64,000 bases of DNA from Pseudoalteromonas flavipulchra NCIMB 2033 = ATCC BAA-314 (GCA_000814665.1 JWIH01000025.1:496001-560000), one strand, 5' to 3'; positions 9,063 through 18,130 are shown, numbered from the stretch's first letter. A program made the numbers and translations. Notes: generated by a model from the letters alone, not told the origin.

Positions 9063-9394
9063 CCCTCAGTTCGTAATCGACCTTGTGTCTATATGATTTA
9101 TCTATTAATCAACTTGGGGTGGTCATTAAGGTTCTCAACCAATAAAGTGCTTTCTAGATGAGAACAGCCCGACAGTCATTCAAAATAATCGTATTAATAC
9201 CGCTCTCAAGGTAGTTGAATTTAAAAAAGTAAAGACGCAGAGATACATGATAAACTTACCGCCAATAATTCAGTAGTATGACTATCTACGATAATCGAGC
9301 TACTAGTCATAAGTGTGACCAAACGTGTGACCTTTTGATATTTGTGATTTGTATTTTAATCATAACTTTATGATATTTAGGGTTTAAGTGATTT
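9063..9394. other. Intergenic region without a recognisable gene
   Basis: 332 bp between the YbaK and YafJ-like genes. I see no convincing reading frame or RNA. One notable detail is a direct repeat of GTGTGACC at 9313-9320 and 9325-9332 (12-nt spacing), roughly 60 bp before the amidotransferase ATG. It could be a protein-binding site, but no family could be assigned. Confidence 0.4.
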
Positions 9395-10159
9395 ATGTGT
9401 GAGCTTTTGGGGATGTCGGCGAACGTACCGACGGATATTTGTTTTAGCTTTTCTGGTTTGTTGGAGCGTGGTGGCAATACGGGTCCTCACAAAGATGGCT
9501 GGGGTATCACCTTTTACGAGGGAAAAGGATGTAGAACATTTAAAGATCCTGAGCCGAGCTGTCAGTCTGAAATTGCTAAACTGGTCAAAGCATATCCGAT
9601 TAAAAGCGTGTCTGTAATAAGTCATATTCGACAGGGAAATAGGGGGCGAACTTGTCTTGAAAATACCCACCCGTTCACTCGTGAATTATGGGGGCGGGAG
9701 ATCACTTACGCTCACAATGGTCAGCTTTCGGACTATAAAGATTTAAAAACTGATTTCTATCGACCTGTTGGGAATACAGACAGTGAACTTGCCTTTTGTT
9801 GGATTTTGGACAAAGTAAGAGAAAAATACCCAAGCCGCCCGTCAAACATGGTCTCAGTTTTCAGGTATATCGCAAAGCTAGCGCACACATTGAGAGACAA
9901 AGGGGTATTCAACATGTTGATAACCGATGGCATTTATGTGTTGGCGTATTGCACCAATAACCTACATTGGATAACCCGTAGAGCCCCATTTGGTAAGGCT
10001 ACCTTAATTGATGCGGATATGGTGGTGGATTTTCAAAAAGAAACCACACCAGATGATGTTGTTACTGTTATTGCAACTCGACCGCTGACCAACGATGAAC
10101 AGTGGCAGAAACTTGAGCCCGGTGAGTTTGCTTTATTCAAATTAGGTGAGAAGGTGTAG
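9395..10159 (+). CDS. Class II glutamine amidotransferase (YafJ-like)
   Basis: A 254-aa Ntn-hydrolase of the YafJ/Gn-AT II family. The mature N-terminal nucleophile would be Cys2 (start MCELLGMSANVP), exposed after Met removal, the hallmark of class II glutaminases. Further family motifs are GPHKDGWGI, the oxyanion-loop Arg in SHIRQGNRG, and THPFTRELWGREITYAHNGQL. There is no attached synthetase domain; YafJ proteins act as stand-alone amidohydrolases of unknown acceptor, and gamma-glutamyl hydrolase activity is a reasonable guess. Confidence 0.9.
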   Translation: MCELLGMSANVPTDICFSFSGLLERGGNTGPHKDGWGITFYEGKGCRTFKDPEPSCQSEIAKLVKAYPIKSVSVISHIRQGNRGRTCLENTHPFTRELWGREITYAHNGQLSDYKDLKTDFYRPVGNTDSELAFCWILDKVREKYPSRPSNMVSVFRYIAKLAHTLRDKGVFNMLITDGIYVLAYCTNNLHWITRRAPFGKATLIDADMVVDFQKETTPDDVVTVIATRPLTNDEQWQKLEPGEFALFKLGEKV

Positions 10160-10178
10160 TTCTGAGTTTTTGTAAGCA

Positions 10179-10202
10179 AAGGCGGCTTAGTTGAGCCGCC
10201 TT
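10179..10202. terminator. Bidirectional hairpin terminator
   Basis: Perfect 9-bp arms AAGGCGGCT and AGCCGCCTT around a 6-nt loop lie between the convergent amidotransferase and DUF3108 genes. GC-rich stem; T-run weak on the plus strand. Confidence 0.7.
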
Positions 10203-10223
10203 GATGAATTAACGATGTTGCTA

Positions 10224-10991
10224 TCAACTCTCTGATTTGGGTTGGTAGGTTTTGAGCTCTATCTGAAATTGCTCCATACCATCTTTACCTTTGTACATTT
10301 TCACCAGCATATGATCATAACTTGGTGCAAACCAAGCAATGGCTTGACGATCGCTATCATCATAAACGCGTTTAACTTTAATGGTTTTGACGTTGCCAAA
10401 AGGCAGAGTGATCATTTCCTCGCCAGCCACCTCAAAATCATAGCTTCGCTGGTCGCCTTTTTTGTCTATGATTGGGTAGCTAAACTTGGTCTTTCCCGCC
10501 TTTAAATCTTCTCGCAGCTGTACTTGATAACTAATTAAATCTTGTTGATTCTCAAGCCATTTCACTTTCAGAGGATACTTTTCTTCACTGGAGGTGATTG
10601 CTTGGTTTTGGTGATCAAACTTAATTTTGTAGCTTTTATCTGGGCCAGTCCCTTCACGAGTCATACTGTAATGTAGTGGGCTGACGGTATTTTCAGCGAC
10701 TTTAAACAATGATTCTTCAGTTCTTACGTCTGAAAAAATCATCCATTCGATATCGCTTTTGTAACGTACAGCGTATGTTGCATCCGCTATTTTTGTGAGG
10801 TCTCGCGTGGCACTACCATGAACCTTACCTTTGCGTGAAACTTGGTATTCGGCGTGATATTCAGTGAGTGAGTTCGCAAATGTCGAAGTGGAAAGTAGAG
10901 CGCTAATACCAATTAGCACAGCGCTCCATTTTTTATTTTTCTGGGTACGGCGCACCTTGAACTGGTAAGGTTTTGTTATCAAAAACAGCAT
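10224..10991 (-). CDS. DUF3108 periplasmic protein
   Basis: A 255-aa protein matching the DUF3108 pattern, common next to purMN in gammaproteobacteria. A signal peptide is visible: basic KNKKW, hydrophobic SAVLIGISALLSTSTFA, cleavage before NSLTEYHA. The rest is beta-rich with characteristic segments such as YHAEYQVSRKGKVHG and PFGNVKTIKVKRV. The ATG at 10991 has GGAAG 6 bp upstream but lies 59 bp inside purN; a GTG at 10955 is an alternative with a shorter overlap but no clear ribosome site. Either start supports translational coupling with purN. Function unknown. Confidence 0.82.
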   Translation of the reverse strand: MLFLITKPYQFKVRRTQKNKKWSAVLIGISALLSTSTFANSLTEYHAEYQVSRKGKVHGSATRDLTKIADATYAVRYKSDIEWMIFSDVRTEESLFKVAENTVSPLHYSMTREGTGPDKSYKIKFDHQNQAITSSEEKYPLKVKWLENQQDLISYQVQLREDLKAGKTKFSYPIIDKKGDQRSYDFEVAGEEMITLPFGNVKTIKVKRVYDDSDRQAIAWFAPSYDHMLVKMYKGKDGMEQFQIELKTYQPKSES

Positions 10992-11583
10992 AGTCTGCTT
11001 CCATTGTTAGTCTTTGTTCGCTGAACCATTTGACCACCAAAGGATAAAGAATGTGTTCTTGCTTATGCACACGTTGCGCCAGTGACTCTGCCGTATCATC
11101 TGGAAGAACAGCGACCTTGGCCTGACAGACCACAGGACCACCATCTAACTCCTCTGTGACAAAGTGAACGCTAGCACCATGTTCTGCATCGTTTGCATCG
11201 ATTGCTCTTTGGTGGGTGTTCAGCCCTTGATACTTAGGCAACAAAGAAGGATGAATGTTCAACATTTTTCCTCTAAATTTTTGCACCAAGTTTGGAGTTA
11301 GAATACGCATAAATCCAGCTAATACAACCAAATCTGGTGTAAAGCTATCAATTAGTTGACCAAGCGCAACGTCATACTCTTCACGAGAAGCATATTGTTT
11401 ATGGTCTAAAACAGATGTTGCTATACCAGCCTCTTGCGCTCTGGTTAGGCCGTATGCGTCCGCTTTATTACTAATAACGGCAGCAATTTCACCTTGAATA
11501 TAGCCAGCTTTGCAAGCATCAATGATTGCTTGCAAATTTGAACCACTACCAGAAATCAGAACAACAAGGCGAGTGGGTGCCAT
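10933..11583 (-). CDS. purN: Phosphoribosylglycinamide formyltransferase
   Basis: Transfers a formyl group from 10-formyl-THF to GAR, step 3 of purine synthesis. At 216 aa it is family length. Motifs seen: N-terminal VLISGSGSNLQAII phosphate loop, the catalytic LNIHPSLLPKYQG (Asn and His), and HFVTEELDGGPVV with the catalytic Asp. Its ATG overlaps the purM stop (TAATG), giving tight coupling, and its 3' end overlaps the DUF3108 gene. Confidence 0.96.
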   Translation of the reverse strand: MAPTRLVVLISGSGSNLQAIIDACKAGYIQGEIAAVISNKADAYGLTRAQEAGIATSVLDHKQYASREEYDVALGQLIDSFTPDLVVLAGFMRILTPNLVQKFRGKMLNIHPSLLPKYQGLNTHQRAIDANDAEHGASVHFVTEELDGGPVVCQAKVAVLPDDTAESLAQRVHKQEHILYPLVVKWFSEQRLTMEADYAVFDNKTLPVQGAPYPEK

Positions 11584-12635
11584 TACTCGGCACCACCTAA
11601 GATCTCAACTTGCTCTTCACCAGCCTGAGCGTCTTGAATTTCACCGATGTGCCAAGCGTTCTCGCCTTGTGCTTTCAGGATGTCAAGGCTTTGCTCAAGC
11701 TTGTCAGCGGGAACAACTAAGATCATGCCAACACCACAGTTGAATGTGCGGTACATCTCGTGAGTTGCAATGTTACCGTTCTCTTGTAACCAGTTGAAGA
11801 TTGCAGGCCATTGCCAGCTATCACCTTTGATCACCGCTTTTGCAGATTCAGGTAGCACGCGAGGGATGTTTTCCCAGAAGCCGCCGCCAGTGATGTGAGA
11901 AAGTGCGTGAACATCAACTTCTTTTAATAGCGCTAAGATTTGCTTCACGTAGATACGCGTTGGCTCTAGCAGGTGCTCGCCTAGAGTTTTGCCTTCGAAC
12001 TCTGCGTTAGTATCTGCGCCAGATACTTCGAGTACTTTACGGATTAGAGAGTAGCCGTTTGAGTGCGGACCACTTGAACCCAATGCAATCAGCTGATCGC
12101 CAGCCGCAACTTTAGTTCCATCAATGATTTTAGACTTTTCTACCACGCCAGTACAAAAGCCTGCCATATCGTAGTCATCGCCTTCGTACATGCCTGGCAT
12201 TTCAGCCGTTTCACCACCGATAAGCGCACAACCAGATAGTTCACAGCCTTTACCAATACCAGATACTACGTCCGCCGCAACATCAACGTCTAACTTGCCT
12301 GTAGCATAGTAGTCCAAGAAAAATAGGGGTTCAGCGCCTTGGACAATAAGATCGTTAACACACATAGCAACTAGGTCAATACCTACTGTGTCGTGCTTTT
12401 TCAAATCGATAGCTAAGCGTAGCTTAGTACCAACACCGTCAGTGCCAGCAACCAAAACAGGCTCTTTATATCCAGTTGGAAGTTCGCATAGTGCACCAAA
12501 ACCACCAATGCCACCCATTACTTCTGGGCGACGAGTTTTTTTCACTACGCCTTTAATTCTTTCGACCAATGCGTTGCCCGCATCGATGTCAACGCCAGCG
12601 TCTTTATAACTAAGAGACTGTTTTTGTTCGCTCAC
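11583..12635 (-). CDS. purM: Phosphoribosylformylglycinamidine cyclo-ligase (AIR synthetase)
   Basis: ATP-dependent ring closure of FGAM to AIR, step 5 of purine synthesis. The protein is 350 aa, family size, with the N-terminal YKDAGVDIDAGN, GIDLVAMCVNDL, the glycine-rich GGETAEMPGMY and the C-terminal ALSHITGGGFWENIPR. It heads the purM-purN-DUF3108 operon. A TTTTGAGGAAAA ribosome site precedes the start at 12635. I found no confident PurR site in the upstream region. Confidence 0.97.
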   Translation of the reverse strand: MSEQKQSLSYKDAGVDIDAGNALVERIKGVVKKTRRPEVMGGIGGFGALCELPTGYKEPVLVAGTDGVGTKLRLAIDLKKHDTVGIDLVAMCVNDLIVQGAEPLFFLDYYATGKLDVDVAADVVSGIGKGCELSGCALIGGETAEMPGMYEGDDYDMAGFCTGVVEKSKIIDGTKVAAGDQLIALGSSGPHSNGYSLIRKVLEVSGADTNAEFEGKTLGEHLLEPTRIYVKQILALLKEVDVHALSHITGGGFWENIPRVLPESAKAVIKGDSWQWPAIFNWLQENGNIATHEMYRTFNCGVGMILVVPADKLEQSLDILKAQGENAWHIGEIQDAQAGEEQVEILGGAE

Positions 12636-12865
12636 AGGTTTTCCTCAAAAGTTGCTAGATAGATTTGCTTAGAAACGCCGACATTTTACAACAATTGCAT
12701 CTAGGCGGCTAGCGACTTTGCGAGAAACCCTAAGAATGTGGCCAAAGGTCCTCGATTTTGTATCTCGAACAGTATAAAGAAACGACAAAAACTTTGATTG
12801 TTTATAACTGAATGTGATTTGCGTTAGATCAATATTCAAGGAAGGTAGCAGCGTACTATGAATAC

Positions 12866-12937
12866 AGACCCAATCAGACAGTAACTTCAAAAAATGTATT
12901 CGAAATCACTGTCACTAACGGCGCATTGATTGGGTCT
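12866..12937. repeat. Nested inverted repeats
   Basis: Outer arms AGACCCAATCA (12866-12876) and TGATTGGGTCT (12927-12937) are perfect over 11 bp. Directly inside the left arm is GACAGT (12877), matched by ACTGTC near 12908, so two stems nest with an asymmetric right-hand bulge. The arrangement could fold as RNA or serve as paired binding sites. Confidence 0.55.
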
Positions 12938-12967
12938 ACCCAAAACTCAAATGCATTTTCAGCCTTA

Positions 12968-12996
12968 ACCTGAGGTTTGTACTCAAACTCAGATTA
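12968..12996. repeat. Hairpin just before the DUF465 gene
   Basis: AACCTGAGGTTTG is followed after TACT by CAAACTCAGATT, giving a near-perfect 12-13-bp stem with a 4-nt loop, about 26 bp before the DUF465 start. The left arm equals one end of the MITE-like element found at 31348 and 54864, so it could be a remnant of that family, or an attenuator. Confidence 0.55.
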
Positions 12997-13021
12997 CCTA
13001 GCTAATTATGGGAATAAAACG

Positions 13022-13264
13022 ATGAATATTGAACGCCACAGCCTAGCTAAAGAACTCCCAGAATTTAAAGATAAAATTCACGACTTGAAACTGTCTGATG
13101 GACATTTCTCAAAGTTATTTAAAGATTACCATGAAGTAGACAATGAAGTTATTCGAATTGAAGACGGTGTAGAGCACTCAAGTGATGAGTATCTTGAATC
13201 ACTGAAGAAAAAGAGGCTGTGGTTAAAAGATCAACTTTATCGAATTTTAAAAAGTGCAGATTAA
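13022..13264 (+). CDS. DUF465 (YdcH family) small protein
   Basis: An 80-aa acidic/basic alpha-helical protein of the DUF465/YdcH family: HSLAKELPEFKDKIHDLK, HFSKLFKDYHEVDNEVIRIE, and a C-terminal LKKKRLWLKDQLYRIL. I choose the ATG at 13022 with GGAATAAAACG upstream because it gives the usual family length; the frame opens earlier at a TTG (12977) inside the upstream hairpin. It is soluble, with coiled-coil character. Function unknown. Confidence 0.85.
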   Translation: MNIERHSLAKELPEFKDKIHDLKLSDGHFSKLFKDYHEVDNEVIRIEDGVEHSSDEYLESLKKKRLWLKDQLYRILKSAD

Positions 13265-13330
13265 CTGTTAATCAAGGCCAACCGGCCGATGTGAGCGGGC
13301 TGCCAAGTCCGCTGCTATATTCTCCACCAA

Positions 13331-15019
13331 TTGTTGAATAATTTAGCCTGTCCCGAGCAAGGGCAGATTTATAATCTATACTCTAACCATTGTATTCCAT
13401 CCACGACGATTCCTTTGATTGCACTTATATTAGTATTAGCTGGCAGCTTTATCATGGGATTAGCTTTTTCTCCGGCCTTTAAGATATGTCGATTAACCTC
13501 TTCGGTCGGGTGGCGAGTGTTGTTAATTCTTATGGCTCTGTTTGAACTCGGATACTTGAGCTTTGCCTACTTCCTGTACGATCACAATAGCGCTAGTTTT
13601 ATTGAGCAAGGCTTAAGTTTAATCCTGTTTCTTGGCTCCATTTTTGTTTTTGTGGTGAATTGTCTAAGTCTAACTAGCCTGCAAGAATTAAAAGAAATTG
13701 CAACGCAGGCCAAATATAACGCTGAACATGATTTTTTAACGGATTTGGAGAATCGTCAGCGCTGCATTGATGCCATTAATGAACGTAAACATCAGCAGCT
13801 CGACTTTAGTGTTATCTTGGTTGATTTGAATAATTTCAAACAGATCAATGATGCAAAAGGGCACTTCTTTGGTGATAAATTACTGGTGGAACTTGCCCAC
13901 AAAATGCGCGCAGCACTGCTTCCTCGTAGCAAGTTATATCGCATGGGCGGCGATGAATTTATCATTCTGATGGACGTGACTGACGTAAATTGTATTTACT
14001 CGCAAAATAATGCACTGCTGAGCGAATTAAAGTCAGGTATAGAAATTGAAGAGTTGCAGCTGGACGTGACGTATAGTGCAGGAGCAAGCTTATGGACGAA
14101 ATCGCGCCAACTTGATGTGTTTGACCTTTTGAAGCAAGCTGATATTGCCATGTATTCGGCCAAACATAGCCGTCAAAGCATCGTCATCTTCGATGAAGAG
14201 CTCCATGAGGGAATTGAGGCTGAATTCCAACTGTTGGCTAACCTCAAAGTTGCGCTCGCTCGAGGTGAACTGACGCTCTATTATCAACCGATAGTGTGTT
14301 CTCAAAGCGGTGATATTCATGGAGTAGAAGCGCTATTAAGGTGGCCTCAGTCCGATGGCACAATGATAATGCCAGATCAGTTTATTGAGTTAGCGGAGCG
14401 CAATAATTTGATCAGGCAATTGAGTGCGTTTGTGATTAACCGTGTATTCCAAGACCTCGCAATATTGATTGAAATAGATGACAAGTTGGTTGTGCATATC
14501 AATCTTTCCTGCCAAGATTTTGCTGAACAGAATCTAATTAATACCCTTGCCATGCTACTGGATACTCATCGAGTGGACCCAACTCATATAGTATTTGAGC
14601 TTACAGAAAGCACCGTAATGGAAGAAGTGGAAAAAGCGAGAAGCTTAATTGAAACACTAATAGACATGGGATTTGCAGTGAGTATTGATGATTTTGGGAC
14701 TGGTTTTTCTTCATTTTCTATTCTAAAAGAGTTACCAATTTCGCAGATCAAAATAGACGGCTCGTTTGTAAGGCTAAGTCATGAAAGTGAAAAAGATCAA
14801 GCCATAGTAGAAACCAGTATGTTTTTAGCGCGTAAATTGAATTGCAGTATTGTTGCCGAGGGTGTTGAAAGCGATGCCTGCTTGCAGTATTTATATAGCT
14901 TAGACTGTCCTTATATTCAGGGCTTTCAGATATGTGAACCACTCTCGCTAAGCGAATGCGTAAAGTGGATTAATTCCCAGAACATGGTGAGAGGGGCGAT
15001 GAAAAGGTTAGACGGTTGA
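13331..15019 (+). CDS. GGDEF-EAL c-di-GMP signalling protein, membrane-bound
   Basis: A 562-aa protein with a short extracytoplasmic start, about three transmembrane helices (residues about 28-48, 60-82 and 93-112), a GGDEF domain and an EAL domain. The cyclase signature GGDEF is intact at 206-210; no RxxD inhibitory site precedes it. The phosphodiesterase signature EALLRW is at 333-338 and DDFGTGFSS at 453-461, so both activities could be present. No in-frame ATG or GTG lies upstream, so a TTG (13331 or 13334) is the likely start; the first internal ATG would remove the first helix. Periplasmic cysteines at 7 and 21 may sense redox state. Confidence 0.88.
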   Translation: MLNNLACPEQGQIYNLYSNHCIPSTTIPLIALILVLAGSFIMGLAFSPAFKICRLTSSVGWRVLLILMALFELGYLSFAYFLYDHNSASFIEQGLSLILFLGSIFVFVVNCLSLTSLQELKEIATQAKYNAEHDFLTDLENRQRCIDAINERKHQQLDFSVILVDLNNFKQINDAKGHFFGDKLLVELAHKMRAALLPRSKLYRMGGDEFIILMDVTDVNCIYSQNNALLSELKSGIEIEELQLDVTYSAGASLWTKSRQLDVFDLLKQADIAMYSAKHSRQSIVIFDEELHEGIEAEFQLLANLKVALARGELTLYYQPIVCSQSGDIHGVEALLRWPQSDGTMIMPDQFIELAERNNLIRQLSAFVINRVFQDLAILIEIDDKLVVHINLSCQDFAEQNLINTLAMLLDTHRVDPTHIVFELTESTVMEEVEKARSLIETLIDMGFAVSIDDFGTGFSSFSILKELPISQIKIDGSFVRLSHESEKDQAIVETSMFLARKLNCSIVAEGVESDACLQYLYSLDCPYIQGFQICEPLSLSECVKWINSQNMVRGAMKRLDG

Positions 15020-15080
15020 GGTCAATACCCTCCCTCTGCAAAAAGCTTGATACCCAGATATACGAATAAATTGCAGTCGA

Positions 15081-16052
15081 CTAGAAAGTTAACATGGGTT
15101 TAGGTGGGATAAAGCCGTACATTTGTTCAAACCCTGGGATTTCAGTTTCCCATATTGGGGTCTCTTCACCAATATATGCCCGGAATGCATCTAAAAAGAG
15201 TCTTGTTCTAACTGGCAAGTCGCGGTGGGGGTAGAGTGCATACATCGCTGCAAAATCGACCAGTTTTGTATTAGTTAAAATCGGTTGTAATTTGCCTTCA
15301 GTAATTTCTTTGCCGACTAAAAAGGCTGGTGCAACAATATAACAAGTACCGGATAGGACACTTTCCATTAATGTATCTCCGTCGTTGGTTCTGAAGATAC
15401 TCTTCACTGGCATTTGTTGTTCGATACCTTGCTCGTCTTGATAGGTGATACTGGTAAACCTTAATGCATCACTGGCGTAGGTTGCTGCAGGTAATTCGCT
15501 GAGCTCCTCGAGCGAGTTTGGCGTGCCATGGGTTTTTAAGAACGTTGGGCTTGCTAATATGAGCAATCGATTGCGCGCAATTCTGCGGGCGATAAGCGAT
15601 GAATCTTTCGGCTCGCCGACACGAAAAGCTAAATCAAAACCTTCACCCACTAAGTCCACGAGCCTATCTTCAAGCCTAAGCTCAACTTCAACATGAGGAA
15701 AACGTTTTTGAAAGTCATTGATAACAGGTTGTACATAGCGTCGACCTACCACAGTAGAGCTGGCGATTTTAAGCAATCCTTTAGGCTCGGTGTGATAATT
15801 CTGTGCGATACGCTGAGTATCGTTTAGTAGCAGCCTTAGCTCTTCTGCTTTTTTTACCATCTCGGAACCTGCAGAGGTGAGCGAGAAGGAACGAGTTGTA
15901 CGATTCATTAATCTTACACCGAGTTCTTCTTCCAGCTTGGTCATCTGCTTAGAAATGACAGAGCGATCGATATTTCTCAGTTGTGCGGCACTGGCAAAGG
16001 AACCACGTTCCACAACGTCTAAAAAGATTAATAATCTGCTGCTAATATCCAT
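15081..16052 (-). CDS. LysR family transcriptional regulator
   Basis: A 323-aa LTTR of the DsdC/GcvA-like 'CrgA' style. The HTH covers residues 14-60: SFASAAQLRNIDRSVISKQ, then LEEELGVRLMNRTTRSFSLT. The effector domain extends to about 300. It is divergent from the quinone oxidoreductase gene at 16208 (155 bp between), so control of that gene in response to quinones or other electrophiles is a reasonable inference. Confidence 0.9.
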   Translation of the reverse strand: MDISSRLLIFLDVVERGSFASAAQLRNIDRSVISKQMTKLEEELGVRLMNRTTRSFSLTSAGSEMVKKAEELRLLLNDTQRIAQNYHTEPKGLLKIASSTVVGRRYVQPVINDFQKRFPHVEVELRLEDRLVDLVGEGFDLAFRVGEPKDSSLIARRIARNRLLILASPTFLKTHGTPNSLEELSELPAATYASDALRFTSITYQDEQGIEQQMPVKSIFRTNDGDTLMESVLSGTCYIVAPAFLVGKEITEGKLQPILTNTKLVDFAAMYALYPHRDLPVRTRLFLDAFRAYIGEETPIWETEIPGFEQMYGFIPPKPMLTF

Positions 16053-16207
16053 AATGCGAGAAAGTTCACTAAGACTGATGCCATTGTGACACTAAACAAT
16101 TGGAATTGCGAGGGGCATATTTACACTAATAAAGTTGTGGCAAAATGCTAACAATGGTTTAATGAATTTAGTCTCACTACTTTATTTTTAACATAACGCA
16201 AAGGCAT

Positions 16208-17188
16208 ATGATGAAAGCAGTCCGATTCAATCACACAAATGGACTTACCTTCGAGCAGGGAGAAATTAACTTACCTGAGGCAACCGATGATCAAGTCTTG
16301 GTCAAAGTTGAATACGTTGGTTTAAGCTTTATCGATACCAAAGTGGCTAATTGCCCCTGTGATGAGACACCAAACAGAGTGTTTGGTGTGGATGCCGTGG
16401 GGGTCGTGGAAAAAGCATGTAAAACGGGGTTTCCTGAACCGGGTACGCGGGTTTTTTGGCACGGTGACATTCGAGAGCAAGGCACGATGAGCGAATTTGC
16501 TTTGGTGCCAAGTCACGCGCTTACTGTATTGCCAAAAAATGTTGATGGAAAGTTGGCTGCCGCTTCAATTGCACCGGCAATGTGTGCATTAATAGGGCTG
16601 TTCAAGCTGCAATTAAATGCAGGGGATACGGTCTTAATCGAGTCTGCTCATCATCCAGTTGGTCAAATGGCAATACAATTTGCTAAACAGGTGGGGCTTG
16701 GGGTGGCGGCATGTTCCGAGTCCAAATATAAAAAGCTGCTTGAAAAGCTAGGTGCGGATCTCGTGTATACCCAGTCTGATTTTGACGGCCTAGCCGATGC
16801 CCTGCAGCTTCATTTTGGTGCAGCAGAGGTGCAAGGCGCACTAGATTTAACAGGTACACATACCCAACAATTGATTTCACATTTGATATTTTGTGGTCGA
16901 GTAAGTTGCTTAGCGGGATTACCTGCTATTGAGCAACACGTCTTAATGAAGAAAGCGCCAAACATAGGCATCGTTTCTTTGTGTGGTAGTTGGCTTTCCA
17001 ATAGTGTTTGTGCGCAGCAGAGAATGGCATTTATTGGCAATACCCTAGCTGAAAAGCTTGAAAAAAATGAAATTACTTTGCAGCAACTTGAATCAATTTC
17101 ACCGCAGCATGATGCGATAATTGAAACGCTGAAAAAGCTAGAAAGCAACGATAACATCACGTTTTTTGCGGCAGATATGAAACTGTAG
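16208..17188 (+). CDS. Zinc-independent alcohol dehydrogenase / quinone oxidoreductase
   Basis: A 326-aa medium-chain dehydrogenase/reductase of the quinone oxidoreductase group. It has a GroES-like N-terminal domain (1-130; VLVKVEYVGLSFIDTKV, FGVDAVGVV) and a Rossmann domain from about 140. The nucleotide-binding loop is degenerate: AHHPVGQMAIQFAKQ replaces the common AAGGVG form. The zinc ligands of true alcohol dehydrogenases are absent. Two consecutive ATGs (16208 and 16211) are possible starts after AAAGG. NADPH-dependent reduction of quinones or enones is the expected activity. Confidence 0.85.
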   Translation: MMKAVRFNHTNGLTFEQGEINLPEATDDQVLVKVEYVGLSFIDTKVANCPCDETPNRVFGVDAVGVVEKACKTGFPEPGTRVFWHGDIREQGTMSEFALVPSHALTVLPKNVDGKLAAASIAPAMCALIGLFKLQLNAGDTVLIESAHHPVGQMAIQFAKQVGLGVAACSESKYKKLLEKLGADLVYTQSDFDGLADALQLHFGAAEVQGALDLTGTHTQQLISHLIFCGRVSCLAGLPAIEQHVLMKKAPNIGIVSLCGSWLSNSVCAQQRMAFIGNTLAEKLEKNEITLQQLESISPQHDAIIETLKKLESNDNITFFAADMKL

Positions 17189-17510
17189 TCCCCACTAGCA
17201 ACAATAATTTATCCTCTTTACGCAACAATACTGAGCTTGGCTACATTGGCTAGGCTCAGCGTCCAAATAAATTGATACAATTTCTGACATTTTTCATCGT
17301 TTGAACACCGTATACTTCCCTGCAGGCCTCGCCATGAAGGGAATACGCCTTTCCTTTACGACTTCATAAAGAGTCATTGTCATCGTAAGGCGAAATTTTA
17401 CATTGCGTTAATTGATGTCGGAGGGGCATCAATTTGGTGCGAATTGATATGTTTATTTGCACTCGTCAAATTGGATAGACTAGTGTCATCAGTTTAATAA
17501 GGATTAAACA
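17189..17510. other. Intergenic region with several small inverted repeats
   Basis: 322 bp without a credible gene. Small hairpins are visible: CTGAGC...GCTCAG near 17231-17260, TTCCCT...AGGGAA near 17317-17342, and TTACGA...TCGTAA near 17357-17391 with CGCC/GGCG on its flanks. The first probably lies at the 3' end of the oxidoreductase transcript. The final ~100 bp must contain the promoter of the MlaC-like gene. None can be assigned to a known family. Confidence 0.4.
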
Positions 17511-18098
17511 ATGAAAAAGTTACTTGTTATTTTCAGTTTTCTCATCTTCTCAGGTGTCGCGTTTGCGAATGACACACCTTATGAATTAATTAACCAAGTT
17601 GGCGATAAGCTATTTGCTGATATAAAAACGGTTAATCAAGATGGCAAGGCAACTGAAACTCAGATGAAGGGCATAGTACGTAGTCGCTTGATGCCACACA
17701 TCGATGTGAAGTTTGTATCTTTTAAATTGCTTGGTAAACATATTAAAGGGTTAAAAAGAGACGAAGCCATCGAGTTTATTAGTGCGGTTGATAACTATCT
17801 TGTATCTACTTACGCTAATGCACTTTTACAGTACAAAGGCCAAGACGTATTGTTTGAAGAGTTACCGGTTTCTGATGGTGCTGATTTTGCGACGGTTAAG
17901 GTGGTAATAAGAGAGCAATCAAAACCAGATATAGACATGCATTTTAAGTTTCGTCAAAGCAAAGATGGAGACTGGAAAGTGTATGACATGGTTGCTGAAG
18001 GTATTTCTTTATTGAGTGCTAAGCAAAAAGAGATCACGATGAGAATTTCAGAAGTAGGTTTAGCTCAGGTTACGGCTGAATTGAAGAGTAAAGCATAA
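17511..18098 (+). CDS. MlaC/Ttg2D-like phospholipid-binding protein (orphan)
   Basis: A 195-aa exported protein with signal peptide KKLLVIFSFLIFSGVAFA and the MlaC/Ttg2D fold pattern: an N-terminal helix, MKGIVRSRLMPHIDVKFVSF, then the beta-sheet region and DWKVYDMVAEGISLLSAKQKE, close to the family's conserved WKVYDV..EGVSL. MlaC shuttles phospholipid between the outer-membrane MlaA and the inner-membrane MlaFEDB. No mla transporter genes are nearby, so this is either a paralogue or a partner of a distant complex. AAGGATTAAACA precedes the ATG and a terminator follows. Confidence 0.83.
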   Translation: MKKLLVIFSFLIFSGVAFANDTPYELINQVGDKLFADIKTVNQDGKATETQMKGIVRSRLMPHIDVKFVSFKLLGKHIKGLKRDEAIEFISAVDNYLVSTYANALLQYKGQDVLFEELPVSDGADFATVKVVIREQSKPDIDMHFKFRQSKDGDWKVYDMVAEGISLLSAKQKEITMRISEVGLAQVTAELKSKA

Positions 18099-18130
18099 AT
18101 CAAATTACTTCCCCCGACTTTGAAGTAACC

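Larger units (their letters stand above)
12636..13021. other. Structured intergenic region before the DUF465 gene
   Basis: 386 bp between divergent purM and the DUF465 gene. It contains nested inverted repeats (12866-12937) and a hairpin (12968-12996), described separately. I see no protein-coding frame. The repeats raise the possibility of a leader RNA or small RNA transcribed toward the DUF465 gene. Confidence 0.45.

Noticed and set aside
12977..13021. Longer start (TTG 12977) for the DUF465 gene
   Set aside because: It would add 15 residues encoded in the upstream hairpin and exceed the usual family length; ATG 13022 has a better ribosome site.
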